A DNA stretch of 64,000 nt from Silvibacterium acidisoli (GCA_022870745.1 CP085323.1:558001-622000), one strand, 5' to 3'. Positions 34,818-44,800 are shown, numbered from the stretch's first letter. Notes: generated by a model not told the origin, from the letters alone. Program-made: numbers and translations.

Positions 34818-35053
34818 CGGAGGGCCTGTCGTACGGCTTCAAACAGACCGGCGATCGAGCCGAGGATGAGCCCGACGATGTAAATCCAGTTCTGGTGCAG
34901 CCAGTGATCCATCAGCGCGCCAAGGCCCCATCCGATAACCACGGCCGCGGGCAGCACGAAGGCGATCTGCGACAGGCGCTCGGCTTTGACGAGCGTCTGG
35001 AGACCTCCGTTGCGATCGGCTTTCTGGCCAGGTTTGGGGGTGGGCTTGCTCAT
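34814..35053 (-). CDS. atpZ: AtpZ-like F0F1-ATPase accessory protein
   Basis: 79 residues with two membrane helices (about 28-47 and 53-73). GWGLGALMDHWLHQNWIYIVGLILGSIAGLFEAVR, split here between 41 and 75, matches the AtpZ/AtpI family pattern of G-x-x-L/M-D...G-x-x-G. AtpZ is thought to help assemble the ATP synthase or move Mg2+/Ca2+. It is the first gene of the small atp operon. Confidence 0.82.
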   Translation of the reverse strand: MSKPTPKPGQKADRNGGLQTLVKAERLSQIAFVLPAAVVIGWGLGALMDHWLHQNWIYIVGLILGSIAGLFEAVRQALR

Positions 35054-35164
35054 GTCTTCGCCTTTTATACACCAATGGGTGTGTGGTGGGCTTTCGGCGT
35101 TAGTAGCTGTGCATGCCGTGCATTTTCACTGCAAAGACGCGAAGATCGCAAAAAGACACCAAGG

Positions 35165-35224
35165 TTGTCATTTCGAGCGTATGCGTCGCTGAGTGCAGAT
35201 CCCTCACTTCGTTCGAGATGACAA
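35165..35224. repeat. GTCAT/ATGAC dispersed repeat, compact copy
   Basis: TTGTCATTTCGA (35165-35176) and TCGAGATGACAA (35213-35224) are inverted ends with one mismatch; GCAGATCCCTCACTTCG lies before the right end. 60 bases, located between the divergent atpZ and lysS genes. It shares the right-end segment with copies at 15396 and 30211. Confidence 0.65.
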
Positions 35225-35281
35225 TTCTTAGGGTTACGCGAAAGCTATACTTGCTGAAACGATATTTCTGAAGGAAGTCCA

Positions 35282-36904
35282 GTGTTCGAGTCAGATTTCG
35301 AGCGGAATCTTTTCGCTCTTCGCCAGGATAAGCTCAAGCAGATCGAGGGTTTAGGCCAGGCCGCTTATCCCAATTCGTTCTCCGCTACCGGTACCATCGA
35401 CGCCCTCCGCGCTCAATATGACAGCGCGACCGGGGAAGAGCTTGAGGCGAAACGCATCGATGTGGCTGTTGCGGGACGCATCATGGCGATCCGCGCCCAG
35501 GGCAAGGCTGGCTTTGCGCAGCTGCAGCAGAACGGCAAACGGCTGCAGATCTACGTCCGCAAGGACGCGGTCGGCGACACCCTCTTTGAGCTGTACAAAC
35601 TGCTCGACCTGGGCGACCACATTGGCGTCTCCGGATACCTGTTCCGTACGCGCACGGGCGAGCTGAGCATTCACGTCGAGACGATTACCTTCCTGGCGAA
35701 AGCCATGCTGGCGCTGCCGGAGAAGTATCACGGCATGTCCGATATTGAGCTCCGCTATCGCCGCCGGTATGTCGATCTGTTCGTGAATCCTGTCCTGAAC
35801 GAAGAGGCTGATGCCGCCGAGGGTGAGGCTGCGCCGGTACCGGACGCGAATAAACCTGAGCCGGTACGCGTGCGCGATGTCTTCATCAAACGCGCGAAGG
35901 TGATGCAAGCTCTGCGCAAGTTCTTTGACGGCCGCGGCTATGTCGAGGTCGAAACTCCGATGATGCAGCCGGTGGCCGGCGGCGCGGCGGCGAAGCCCTT
36001 CACGACGCATCACAATGCGCTCGATCTCGATCTTTACCTGCGCATCGCTCCGGAGCTTTACCTGAAGCGCCTTGTCGTTGGCGGCATCGATCGCGTGTAT
36101 GAGATCAATCGCAACTTCCGCAACGAAGGCATCTCGACGCAGCACAATCCTGAGTTCACAATGCTCGAGTTTTACCAGGCGTACGCGAACTATCACGACC
36201 TGATGAAGCTTACCGAGGAATTAGTGACGTTTGTCGCGAATGAGGTGAACGGGACGACTGTCACTACCTTTAACGGCGTCCAGATCGATCTGGCAAAGTG
36301 GCGGCGTTTCTCGATGCGCGAGGCTATTTTGGAGTTCTGGCCAGATTCCGCTGGGGCAAAGCCTGCTATGACCGACTTTGCAACTGAGGAATCTGTTGTG
36401 GCCGTGGCGAACCGCCTGCGTGCGGCGAAGATTCATGTCGACTACAAGCCCGGAGAGCCGGTTGGCAAAACGATTGCCACTATCTTCGAGACCGTTGCAG
36501 AAGAGCACCTAATTCAGCCGACGATCATCTATGACTTCCCTCTCGCCGTGTCTCCTCTGTCGAAGCAGAAGCCGGAAGAGCCGGACTGGGTGGAGCGCTT
36601 TGAGTTCTACATCGGCGGATTTGAAGTGGGCAATGCCTTCAGCGAGCTGAACGATCCTGAAGAGCAGCGCAAGCGCTTTGAGCAGCAGCTTACGGAGCGC
36701 GAACGTGGCGACGATGAAGCGCACCAGATGGATGAAGACTACGTCCGAGCGCTTAGCTACGGACTGCCTCCGACTGGCGGCGAAGGCATCGGCATCGATC
36801 GCCTGACCATGGTGCTGACCGGTGCGAGGTCTATCCGCGATGTCATTTTGTTTCCGCTACTGCGTCCGCAGAAGGCGAAGCTGGAAGAGACGGAGGCGGA
36901 TTAG
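35282..36904 (+). CDS. lysS: Lysyl-tRNA synthetase, class II
   Basis: 540 residues, GTG start with AAGGAAG ribosome site. The OB-fold anticodon-binding domain covers about 55-150. Class II motif 2 is [19 protein letters not shown] near 279, and motif 3 [13 protein letters not shown] near 505 with RPQ at the end. Motif 1 is at VEVETPMMQ near 221. Compared with typical LysRS, about 25 acidic and Pro-rich residues (around 172-194) are inserted between the end of the anticodon domain (VDLFVNP) and the helix leading to motif 1. The insertion is in frame and should form a surface loop. Confidence 0.95.
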   Translation: MFESDFERNLFALRQDKLKQIEGLGQAAYPNSFSATGTIDALRAQYDSATGEELEAKRIDVAVAGRIMAIRAQGKAGFAQLQQNGKRLQIYVRKDAVGDTLFELYKLLDLGDHIGVSGYLFRTRTGELSIHVETITFLAKAMLALPEKYHGMSDIELRYRRRYVDLFVNPVLNEEADAAEGEAAPVPDANKPEPVRVRDVFIKRAKVMQALRKFFDGRGYVEVETPMMQPVAGGAAAKPFTTHHNALDLDLYLRIAPELYLKRLVVGGIDRVYEINRNFRNEGISTQHNPEFTMLEFYQAYANYHDLMKLTEELVTFVANEVNGTTVTTFNGVQIDLAKWRRFSMREAILEFWPDSAGAKPAMTDFATEESVVAVANRLRAAKIHVDYKPGEPVGKTIATIFETVAEEHLIQPTIIYDFPLAVSPLSKQKPEEPDWVERFEFYIGGFEVGNAFSELNDPEEQRKRFEQQLTERERGDDEAHQMDEDYVRALSYGLPPTGGEGIGIDRLTMVLTGARSIRDVILFPLLRPQKAKLEETEAD

Positions 36905-37257
36905 TCCGTCTGGATGTTTTGTACCAGGACGCGCCTTTCGCCGGGCCGTTTTCGAACGAGAATAAGGGCTTCAACTCCGGTAGGACTGCAGGGGCTGAAG
37001 CCCTTATTTCTTTTGAGCATTTGCGGCATGGCTGAAGCCATGCCCTGATACAGAGCCCGATGCACGGTCATGCGCGGCGGGATTTGTGTGTGTGGCTAGA
37101 TCGGAGTCCGCCAGCGTCGGCGCGAAATAAGCAGCCTGGACGCTTTGTATCAGGAAACGTCTTTAGCCATGCCGTTTTAGAAAGAAACAAAAGCGCCTTC
37201 AGCCGCTTTCTTCTTAACTGAATGTTGTCAGGGCTAAAGCCCTGACCTACCTTTGAC
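36905..37257. repeat. Hairpin-repeat spacer between lysS and map
   Basis: 353 bases, no gene. Three clean inverted repeats: AATAAGGGCTTCA/TGAAGCCCTTATT (36961-36973 and 36996-37008), which with the following TTCTTTTG may terminate lysS; GGCATGGC-TGAA-GCCATGCC (37025-37044); and GTCAGGGCT-AA-AGCCCTGAC (37227-37246), just past the map stop. CTGATACA follows the second hairpin and its reverse complement appears at 37146-37153. The layout matches the repeats at 10243 and 30157. Confidence 0.65.
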
Positions 37258-38001
37258 TCAGGCAGCAGTCAGCAGCAGCGGTTCGGCCTTGGTGATCATC
37301 ATCGTGTGCTCATAGTGGGCGGCGAGTCCGCGGTCCGATGTGCGCATGGTCCACTGATCCTGAGCGAGGTAGGCTCGTCCGGATTTTGCGGCGATGATCG
37401 GCTCGATGGTGATGATGAGCCCTTCTGTCAGCATGTCCTTCGAACGTGGGTCGTGATAGTTCGGCACACTTGGCTCTTCGTGGATGGTGCGTCCGATGCC
37501 GTGCCCGCAGAGTTCGCGCACGACATGGAAGCCATGGGCGCGCACTTCCTTCTCTACCGCCTTGCCGATCTCGGAGACGCGGTTGCCCGCGCGCGCGACC
37601 AGGATTGCCTGCTCAAAGGCTTTTTTCACGCAATCGGCAAGCTTGCGGCCGATGATGGATTGATTTCCGATCACGACCGTTTCGCAGGCGTCGGACATGA
37701 AGCCGTCTTTTTCGATTGTCACGTCGAGCTTGAGTACATCCCCGTCGCGCAGCTTTCGCTTGCCTGGAATTCCGTGGACGATTTCGTCATTCACGCTGAT
37801 GCAATTGGTTCCGGGGAATCCGTAGACGAGCGACGGCGCGGACTTTGCATCGTGCGCACGCATAACACCGGCGCCAATCTCGTCGAGCTCTGCCGTGGAA
37901 ATACCCGCTTTCGCTGCGGATTTCATCGCTTCCAGCATGAGGCGGACGACACGTCCGGCAGCCTTCATCGCTTCCAGTTCTTCAGGAGTATTAATCGACA
38001 T
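37258..38001 (-). CDS. map: Methionine aminopeptidase, type I
   Basis: 247 residues. It removes the initiator Met from nascent proteins. All metal ligands are present: Asp93 and Asp104 (KLDVTIEKDGFMSD), His167 (CGHGIG), Glu200 (ITIEPI) and Glu231 (HYEHTMM); His76 is the substrate-binding His. The numbering is E. coli minus four. It is not adjacent to the secY/infA cluster where map is often found, so a second copy may exist elsewhere. The YmdB-like gene lies 20 bases upstream on the same strand. Confidence 0.95.
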   Translation of the reverse strand: MSINTPEELEAMKAAGRVVRLMLEAMKSAAKAGISTAELDEIGAGVMRAHDAKSAPSLVYGFPGTNCISVNDEIVHGIPGKRKLRDGDVLKLDVTIEKDGFMSDACETVVIGNQSIIGRKLADCVKKAFEQAILVARAGNRVSEIGKAVEKEVRAHGFHVVRELCGHGIGRTIHEEPSVPNYHDPRSKDMLTEGLIITIEPIIAAKSGRAYLAQDQWTMRTSDRGLAAHYEHTMMITKAEPLLLTAA

Positions 38002-38021
38002 TCCGGGTATCTCCGATTCCG

Positions 38022-38819
38022 TTATTCACCGAGCAGCATGCGCTGCGTCGAGGTTGCGCGACCGGTCGCTCCATCGCACTCGATAAGCAGCGCGGCCATG
38101 CGCGGATCGCCTTTGGCGGCCTCGAACTTGCCAGGCATTCCGCTGAGAAAACGCTGCAGCACCAGTTCCTTTTCCACGCCGATGACGCTGTCATAGGGGC
38201 CGCTCATGCCAACGTCCGTCTGGTATGCGGTGCCACCGGGCAGCACGCGATTGTCCGCCGTTGGGACATGTGTGTGGGTGCCGAGCACGGCCGTCACGCG
38301 CCCATCGAGATACCAGCCGAGCGCTACCTTCTCCGACGTGGCTTCGGCATGAAAGTCAACCAGGATGACCCGTGCCTTGATCTGCTCAAGCAGGCGATCC
38401 GCCACACGGAACGGATCCTCGTTCGAGGCCATGAAGACCCGGCCCTGCAGGTTCATTACGGCATAGGTCTGCCCATTTGCCAGCTGGCCTTCGTAAACGC
38501 CGTGACCTGGCGTTCCTGCAACGTAATTCGCGGGACGCAGCACGCGGCGAGGACGCTCATGGCTGCCGGCGGGAACCGATTGCATATATTCGATGATCTC
38601 GCGCTTGTCCCAGACATGATTACCGGTGGTAAGCACATGGGCGCCCAGGTCGAATAGCTCGTCGGCGATCGCGGGGGTGACGCCGAAGCCTCCGGCAGAG
38701 TTCTCCGCATTCACGACGAGCAGATCAATTTCCTGCGTGTTGAGCACGTGACCGAGGTGTTCGCGCACAATGCGCCTGCCGGCGCTGCCGAACACGTCGC
38801 CTACAAATAAGATCCGCAA
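38022..38819 (-). CDS. YmdB-like metallophosphoesterase
   Basis: 265 residues. The Asp/His/Asn metal sites are clear: MRILFVGDVFGSAGRR at the start, VVNAENSAGG near 35, TTGNHVWDKREI near 65, HAEATSEKVALG near 145 and GTHTHVPTADNRVLPGG near 178. This is the TIGR00282/YmdB family, active on 2',3'-cyclic nucleotides in Bacillus and linked there to biofilm and RNA control. It is likely cytosolic. It is transcribed ahead of map with a 20-base gap, so the two probably share an mRNA. Confidence 0.88.
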   Translation of the reverse strand: MRILFVGDVFGSAGRRIVREHLGHVLNTQEIDLLVVNAENSAGGFGVTPAIADELFDLGAHVLTTGNHVWDKREIIEYMQSVPAGSHERPRRVLRPANYVAGTPGHGVYEGQLANGQTYAVMNLQGRVFMASNEDPFRVADRLLEQIKARVILVDFHAEATSEKVALGWYLDGRVTAVLGTHTHVPTADNRVLPGGTAYQTDVGMSGPYDSVIGVEKELVLQRFLSGMPGKFEAAKGDPRMAALLIECDGATGRATSTQRMLLGE

Positions 38820-38968
38820 ACTTCCAACTCCTTCAAACTGTCGAAACTTCGATGCTAAATCTTTTTTCGCTCACGGCCTATTGTTGGGCGCGTTGATCAC
38901 CTTCTTCCCGGCCTTCAGGAAGATTCCGATGAATTTGTTCCTTTTCCCGTCACTTAAGTAGCAGATTC

Positions 38969-38986
38969 CACATGTTTCTCCATGTG
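38969..38986. promoter_or_regulatory. Inverted repeat upstream of the Rrf2 gene
   Basis: CACATG-TTTCTC-CATGTG, 32-49 bases before the Rrf2-family start. It may be an autoregulatory site. Short, so only suggestive. Confidence 0.3.
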
Positions 38987-39017
38987 TAATCGTGACTACC
39001 TGTGTTAGCGTGGCAAC

Positions 39018-39428
39018 ATGGCCGTCAATACCCGATTCGCAACCGGCGTCCACGCCCTCGTTTTGCTCGCTGCCGAACCGGATGTACTGCAGACCTCAGA
39101 GGATGTGGCACGTAAGCTCAACACAAACCCTGTTGTCATTCGTCGCGTTTTCGCCATGCTGCAACATGCAGGACTGGTAGAAAGCCAGAAAGGTCCAAAT
39201 GGTGGGTCGAAGCTCAAGTCTTCTGCGAAGGAGATTACGCTTGCCGATGTTCACCGCGCTCTAGATTCCGGTGGCATATTTCACAGCGCTGCTTTCTCGG
39301 GCACGCACGCCGCACGGGTGAATTCCGCTCTCGATAAGGTATTTGCCGACGCCGGCCGTGCGGTCGAGCGCGAACTTGCGCTGACGACACTCAGCCAGTT
39401 CGTAAAGAAATCGGCAAAGAAAAAATAG
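39018..39428 (+). CDS. Rrf2-family transcriptional regulator without cysteines
   Basis: 136 residues. The winged helix-turn-helix is typical of Rrf2: ATGVHALVLLA, TSEDVARKLNTNPVVIRRVFAML, then GLVESQKGPNGGSKL. The wing and LADVHRAL helix follow. There are no Cys residues, so it cannot hold the [2Fe-2S] cluster of IscR or NsrR, and belongs to the YwnA/CymR-like subgroup that responds to other signals. The C-terminus is Lys-rich (KKSAKKK). The neighbouring MATE transporter gene ends convergently 20 bases away, so it is not an obvious promoter target. Confidence 0.9.
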   Translation: MAVNTRFATGVHALVLLAAEPDVLQTSEDVARKLNTNPVVIRRVFAMLQHAGLVESQKGPNGGSKLKSSAKEITLADVHRALDSGGIFHSAAFSGTHAARVNSALDKVFADAGRAVERELALTTLSQFVKKSAKKK

Positions 39429-39448
39429 CATCCGGCTCGCGGGCGAAC

Positions 39449-40834
39449 CTAACCCGCGAGTTCCTTGTTTCCGACGCTGCTCCATCGCAACGCCAGTACA
39501 GCCGCAATCGTAATCAAGGCAAGAGTCAGGCCTATCCATAGACCGGCGAGACCCATGTGCATGCCGAAACAGAGCCATGCGCCGAGTGGAAGCCCCATCG
39601 CCCAGTAGCCTACGAAGTTGGCTAGCATGGGAAACCGTGTGTCGCCGATGCCGCGCAATGCACCGGTGGCCACTCCCTGCGCCCCGTCGAAGATCTGAAA
39701 AGCCGCAACGATCGCAAGGATGTGCGCACCCAGCACCAGGATCCGGCCATCGTGGCTGTAGATTTCAAGCACGGGCCGCGGCAGCAACAGGAAGGTCGCG
39801 GCGGCGACCGACATAAAGCCGGCCGCAAGCGCTATTGCCATCCATCCCGCACGGCGAGCGCGTGCTTTATTCCCCGCCCCCACGGCGTGACCCACAGCTA
39901 CCGCCGCTGCGGCGGAGATTCCCAGCGGCACCATGTAGGTGTATGCCGCGCAGTTGAGCACGATTTCATGCGTGGCTAGTGCGACCGGATCGAGTCGTGC
40001 GGCCATGATGGTCGCGGCCCCGAAGGCACCTACCTCCAGCACGACCTGTGCCGCGGCAGGCAAGCCAAGCTTCAGCAGTGCGCGGATGCGGTCCCATTGC
40101 GGCGCCGGCCAATGCGCAAAGAGCGGATGCCCGCGGCGGCGCTCGTTCTGCCAGGCAAAGAAGACAAGCACCACAGCCATGTATACCCGCGAAAACACGG
40201 TCGAAAGCGCCGAGCCGCGCACACCGAGGGCGGGCATCCCCAGCTTGCCGTAGATGAAGATCCAGTTGCCGGCAAGGTTGATCAGATTCGCGGAGATCAG
40301 CGTGAAGGTGATGGGACGCACGCGCCCTACACCCTGCAGGTAGCGTCGGAAGGCTCCATAAGCCAGTAGCGGAAACGTTCCCCAGTTGAGGATGGTGATG
40401 TAGGAACGAGCGTAATCGCGCACTACGGGATCGACGCCGCGCGCGGAGAAAAGCGGCTGCACGGCATAGATGAAGAGCATCAGCAACGGCGTGCAGGCGA
40501 GAGCGAGATAAATGCCCTGGGCCAGAGCGCGATGGCACTCGTCAAACTTCCTGGCGCCGAAGGCCTGGGCCACAAGCGTGTCGAGTCCCAGCAGCAGGCC
40601 GATGCCGAAAAGCGACGGAGCATAGTAGATGGCATTACCCAGCCCGACGGCGCCGATGGCAGCAGGGCCCAACTTGCCAACCATGACGACGTCGACGACG
40701 GTCATGGTCATCCATCCGATCTCGGAGAGTGCCACCGGGACGGCGAGCGCCAGCAGCGCGCGCAACTCATCGCGCCTGCGAGGCGCAGCGGTTTCCTGCT
40801 GATCGAAAATGTCTTCGGCGGCGGCGGAGTCCAT
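39449..40834 (-). CDS. MATE-family efflux transporter
   Basis: 461 residues with 12 hydrophobic segments in two related halves, as in the NorM branch. LALAVPVALSEIGWMTMTVVD near residue 27 and the matching second-half LLKLGLPAAAQVVLEVGAFGAA near 254 are the repeated first helices; VDVVMVGKLGPAAIGAVGLGN near 46 is a family hallmark. MATE proteins expel cationic drugs or secondary metabolites using Na+ or H+ gradients. The substrate cannot be inferred. It is monocistronic. Confidence 0.9.
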   Translation of the reverse strand: MDSAAAEDIFDQQETAAPRRRDELRALLALAVPVALSEIGWMTMTVVDVVMVGKLGPAAIGAVGLGNAIYYAPSLFGIGLLLGLDTLVAQAFGARKFDECHRALAQGIYLALACTPLLMLFIYAVQPLFSARGVDPVVRDYARSYITILNWGTFPLLAYGAFRRYLQGVGRVRPITFTLISANLINLAGNWIFIYGKLGMPALGVRGSALSTVFSRVYMAVVLVFFAWQNERRRGHPLFAHWPAPQWDRIRALLKLGLPAAAQVVLEVGAFGAATIMAARLDPVALATHEIVLNCAAYTYMVPLGISAAAAVAVGHAVGAGNKARARRAGWMAIALAAGFMSVAAATFLLLPRPVLEIYSHDGRILVLGAHILAIVAAFQIFDGAQGVATGALRGIGDTRFPMLANFVGYWAMGLPLGAWLCFGMHMGLAGLWIGLTLALITIAAVLALRWSSVGNKELAG

Positions 40835-40918
40835 GAATCGTCCTGAAACGAATCTCTCGATTTTATCCGCAGCCGGAGCGAGGCCGCCGTTATGTTAAAG
40901 TCAAAAGAGTCAGTCGCT

Positions 40919-41008
40919 GGAGAGATGGCCGAGTGGCTGAAGGCGCACGCTTGGAAAGCGTGTTTAGGGGAAACTCTAACGTGGGTTCGAATCCCACTCT
41001 CTCCGCCA
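40919..41008 (+). tRNA. tRNA-Ser (anticodon GGA)
   Basis: The acceptor arm GGAGAGA pairs with TCTCTCC and the CCA end is encoded. The D arm is GCC-GAGTGGCTGAA-GGC. The anticodon stem CACGC/GCGTG encloses TTGGAAA, giving anticodon GGA (Ser UCC/UCU). A long variable arm (TTAGGG-GAAA-CTCTAA) confirms a class II tRNA. The T arm is GTGGG-TTCGAAT-CCCAC. 90 bases including CCA. Confidence 0.96.
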
Positions 41009-41730
41009 TAGGCTTTTACAAACCCCACAAAATCAATCAAGTATCTTAAAGTCAACGACTTGGGCCTATCCAATCAAGTCTCGATTTTTCCCTCAGACTC
41101 CCGTCTTTCGACAGACTTTTTGTACCAGGCGGTAAATCTGGTACGACCTCATTTTCCCTGGCGATCTCCCACTCACAGAGCCGAGCCAAGCGCCGTTTAC
41201 ATCGCATGGAGCGTGAGCTCCATCATCCTTGCAACTTCACTCCCGAATCTTCCCGCTTCAACATCGCCACCAAGTTTTCCGAGTCCCCGACCACCCTCCA
41301 ATGTTTCCGTTGCAGCCAAATTGGACATGTAGCTCGCAACTGCTTCCAGATATGCCTAATTCGGGTACGGTCGCTGCCTGAACACCAGGTGAATTTTGGG
41401 CGCGGCAGGTGCATTCACAGTAGGGCCTTCAAGAACATCTGCTCAAAATGAATCAGCAGCACCAAGAGAAGGCTCCGAAAGCGCGAACTCTTGAAGTCGG
41501 TCAGATGAAGTATGACGATGCTGGGTCGAAGCCGAAACCGTTGGCATACAAAGCATCTCAGTGGGCCAGAATCGATCGAGCGCAAGCTCGGCAGCGGCTC
41601 GCAGTGATCCGGCGTGGAAAAGCTTTAACAGATAACCGTAGTGCTCCGTGTCCTGACTTCAGCAAGCGTTTTCAGATCTGCATGCGCCGCGATCAAAGTG
41701 GCGAGAATCTTGTTCGGGTTTGGAAAAAAG
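41009..41730. other. Gene-poor spacer downstream of tRNA-Ser
   Basis: About 720 bases with no accepted gene. GTACCAG and CTGGTAC form a 7-bp inverted repeat near 41120-41143. A short plus-strand frame (41206-41451, 81 codons) encodes a CFRCSQIGHVARNC stretch that fits the CX2CX4HX4C zinc-knuckle pattern, but there is no ribosome site and the rest of the frame looks random. Another 99-codon frame (41448-41747) runs into the receptor terminator and shows no family features. It could be the eroded remnant of an element that once used the tRNA as a target; no integrase or repeat of the tRNA end was found. Confidence 0.45.
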
Positions 41731-41786
41731 AAACGATCTATCCATGAAGACCTGGAGCCAGCGGGTCTCTTACGGATAGATCGTTT
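41731..41786 (-). terminator. Terminator of the first TonB-dependent receptor gene
   Basis: AAACGATCTATCC (41731-41743) and GGATAGATCGTTT (41774-41786) form a perfect 13-bp outer stem, with AGACC/GGTCT able to pair inside. On the minus strand the structure is followed by CTTTTTTCC, so it fits a rho-independent terminator 45 bases after the receptor stop. Confidence 0.72.
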
Positions 41787-41830
41787 GCCAGTACTTCAGA
41801 AGCCGGTCACTTCACCTGGAAGTTCGACCC

Positions 41831-44800
41831 TTAATAGTTGATGCGCAGAGAGAATTCAAGCACCCTGGGGGTTCCTGTGCCCACAAGTCCTGCGGAATTC
41901 ACCGTTGAGGTGATCTGTCCAAAACTTGAAGGTACGTTAAGACTGCGAACGCCATTAGCGGTTGTGACGCTTAGTGAGCTCGCAGGCTGTCCATACTGGG
42001 CACGATTGAAGAGATTGAAGGCCTCAGCGCGGAAGGTGAGATTGTTCCGCTCCGTGATCCTGAAGTTCTTCTCCACTGCTGAATCGTTCTGCCAGAGAGG
42101 CGGGCCGGTCAGCAGATTGCGCCCGGCGTTGCCCCACTGACCGACAGAGGGAAGCGAAAATGCCGCAGGGTTGATCCAGTGGTGAATCGCCGGCCCCGGC
42201 AGGTAAAGAGGAACCCCGGGCACGCGGTTCGGGCGCTGATCGACGTTGTTTCCATCGATCAGCTCGGTGCTGCTGCGGCTGAGAGTGACGTTCACAGGCA
42301 GACCGGCCCTGGCGCTAAGCAGAGAGTTTACGGACCAGCCGCCTGCCAGGAGATTCATCGGATTGGTGGTATTGAGATACCGTTTGCCGTAGCCGAATGG
42401 CAGTTCATACACAGCGCTGAAAGTGCCACTGTGACGGGCATCAAAATCGCTGCTCGCGTAATCGCACCGGAAACAAGCGATGTTCTGAGCAGCGTCAGCA
42501 TCTCCCGCGCCCACAGAACCGTCGTTGATAGCGTGGGAATACATATAGTTGCCTCCTAAGAAGAGGCCATTGTGGAAGCGTCGCGTCACGCTGGTTACAA
42601 GAGCATTGAAATTCGACATGCCCTCGTTATATTTCGTATCGATCTCGCTCGGATATTGCGGTAGCGGCCGCTTGTTGGTGGTTGGATCAATCAGATTGGT
42701 ATAGCTGCGGCGGAAGAGGTGGACGCCGTGCGCACCGAGATACGTAAGAGTGAGAACAGTCTGTCCCGGAAGACCCTGCTGAACGGAAGCGGTCCATTGC
42801 TCGACGTACGAATCGGGGTGGTTGCGAGCCATCGAACGCGGTGTGAGCGCGAGCCCGGTAGACGGCGTAAGAGCGGGATCGACCGGATACGAATACTGCA
42901 CAAAGGTGCCGTTCGATTGAATGCCACTGGTCAACAGGGTCGAAGGCTCAGTGTTAACGACCGGGCTGTCTTCATCGCCAAGCTGAACTTCACCATGAAA
43001 GGTTCCAAAGCCGGCGCGGAAGACAGTATTTCCTCCGAGTGATTCCGGAGAATATGCCACCGAAGCGCGGGGATCGAAGCTCAGGTAGTTGGGGTGGTAA
43101 AACTCAGCGCCCATTCCGCAATAACCGCCGCAGTCGGCGATGTCGAAGGGGTTCTCGTTGTTATGTACTTCGTGGAAAGGCGAGAAGTAGTTATAGCGAA
43201 GACCGTAGTTAATCGTCAGGTCTTTAGAGATCTTCCATTCGTCCTGCGCGTAACCCGCGACATGGATTTTGCGCATTCCCTTGTCCGGTAGAGCAGCAGT
43301 CGTCAGAAATGTGTTCAGCTGATTTGCCAGGAAAGCATTGGTGTTGAGGAAGCTCGCTGTACCGTCCACCGAGTTCTGTTCGTTGAACCAGGGAAACTTA
43401 ACCTCGGCGCCGAACTTGAGGGTGTGATAGCCCCTGGTCCAGGTCACGGTATCGTTGATCGATTCGGATTGGCCCACCTGCTCCTTGGTGTAGTTTTCAG
43501 ACAAGGAAGTGAATCCCGTGATCGAGAAGTTGAATGGGAGCCCGGTCTGCTGGGATTGGATGAAGGTATTTCGATTGAACCCAAACTGCGCTTCATTGAT
43601 CAGATGAGGGTTGAAGATGTGCGTCTCCTCGAGCACGAAGTTTTGTACTCGTGAAGTAACAGTGATTCCCTGAGCAAGAGCGTTGAGTGCGCTTGTCGAC
43701 ACACCGTCATCGATGTTGTAGCGCGCATAGCCGGAATCGCTTTCGTTGAAGCGATGATCCACTCGCACCGTGCCGGCGTTCTCACTGTTCGGGCTGGGCA
43801 CTTCACCAGTGAATGAATCGACATTCACATCGGAGGTGTGGGCCTGCCCTGCGGGATATGCGTTCACAATGAAAGCAAGTGAAGGCTGAGCAGCGGCTAC
43901 CTGATTGCGAAAGGCCTGGCTGGGAACGAAGCCGGTCTGCGGAACGCCACCAAGCTGCTGACGGAATCCCTCGTAATTTGCGAAGAAGAAAGTTCGATCT
44001 TTTATGATCGGTCCACCCAGGCTTCCGCCGAACTGATTCAGCTGAAAGACCGGGATCTTCTTCGCGCTCTTGATGGGTCCCCGAGCGTCGAAGTAGTTAT
44101 TGCGCAGATAGTCGAAGACGCTGCCGTGAAACGCATTGGTGCCAGTTTTTGAGATGAGGCTTACCTGACCGCCTGCGGAGCCTCCGGTATCGGCCGTATA
44201 TGCTCCGGAGTCAACCTTGAACTCTGCTACTGCTTCGGTCGAGAACTGCAGTCGAAGAGCTGATTTGAGCGAAGCGTGAAAGACACCGCTGGCATCCACG
44301 CCATCGAGACGAAAGTTGTTATCGTCCGTTCCGTTGCCGGCGAAACGTATGCTCGATTGAGCTCCGGAACCTGAATCGATCGCGCCTGGGGCAAGCAGCT
44401 CCAGGTTCGTGATGTTTCTTCCGTTCAATGGGATCTTCGCAATTTGCACGGACTGAATGGTACCCCCGAGGGTTGCATCGCTCTTGTTGAGTTGAGCTCC
44501 CTCTCGATCGGCCTCGACTCCAATCGTCTCCGTAATTGCGCCGATCGCCAACTTGGCATTCACGGTGCGCACGTCACCGGAGTGCAGATCCACGTCTGCG
44601 ACCCGCATCTCCTGAAAGCCTTCCCGGGAGAAGACGATGCTGAAGCGACCGATCGGAAGCGATGAGACGACAAATTGTCCATGAGCATCTGTCTGAACGT
44701 TACGGACCTGGTTGGTGCCCTCCTGGGTTACCGTCACCGCGGTACCAGCGATCAAAGCCCCTGAAGAATCAGTTACCGTCCCGTTGAGTTCGGTCCTGTC

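Noticed and set aside
40708-41073. Minus-strand frame across tRNA-Ser whose translation includes SGIRTHVRVSPKHAF
   Set aside because: This is the familiar false protein obtained by translating the antisense strand of a serine tRNA; it also overlaps the MATE gene start.
41448-41747. 99-codon plus-strand frame downstream of tRNA-Ser
   Set aside because: It runs into the terminator of receptor 1, has no similarity to any family I know, and codon use looks random.
40919-41830. Genomic island or prophage inserted at tRNA-Ser
   Set aside because: No integrase, no duplicated tRNA end and no foreign gene set was found; the following 22-kb locus has ordinary envelope genes and a tight operon structure.
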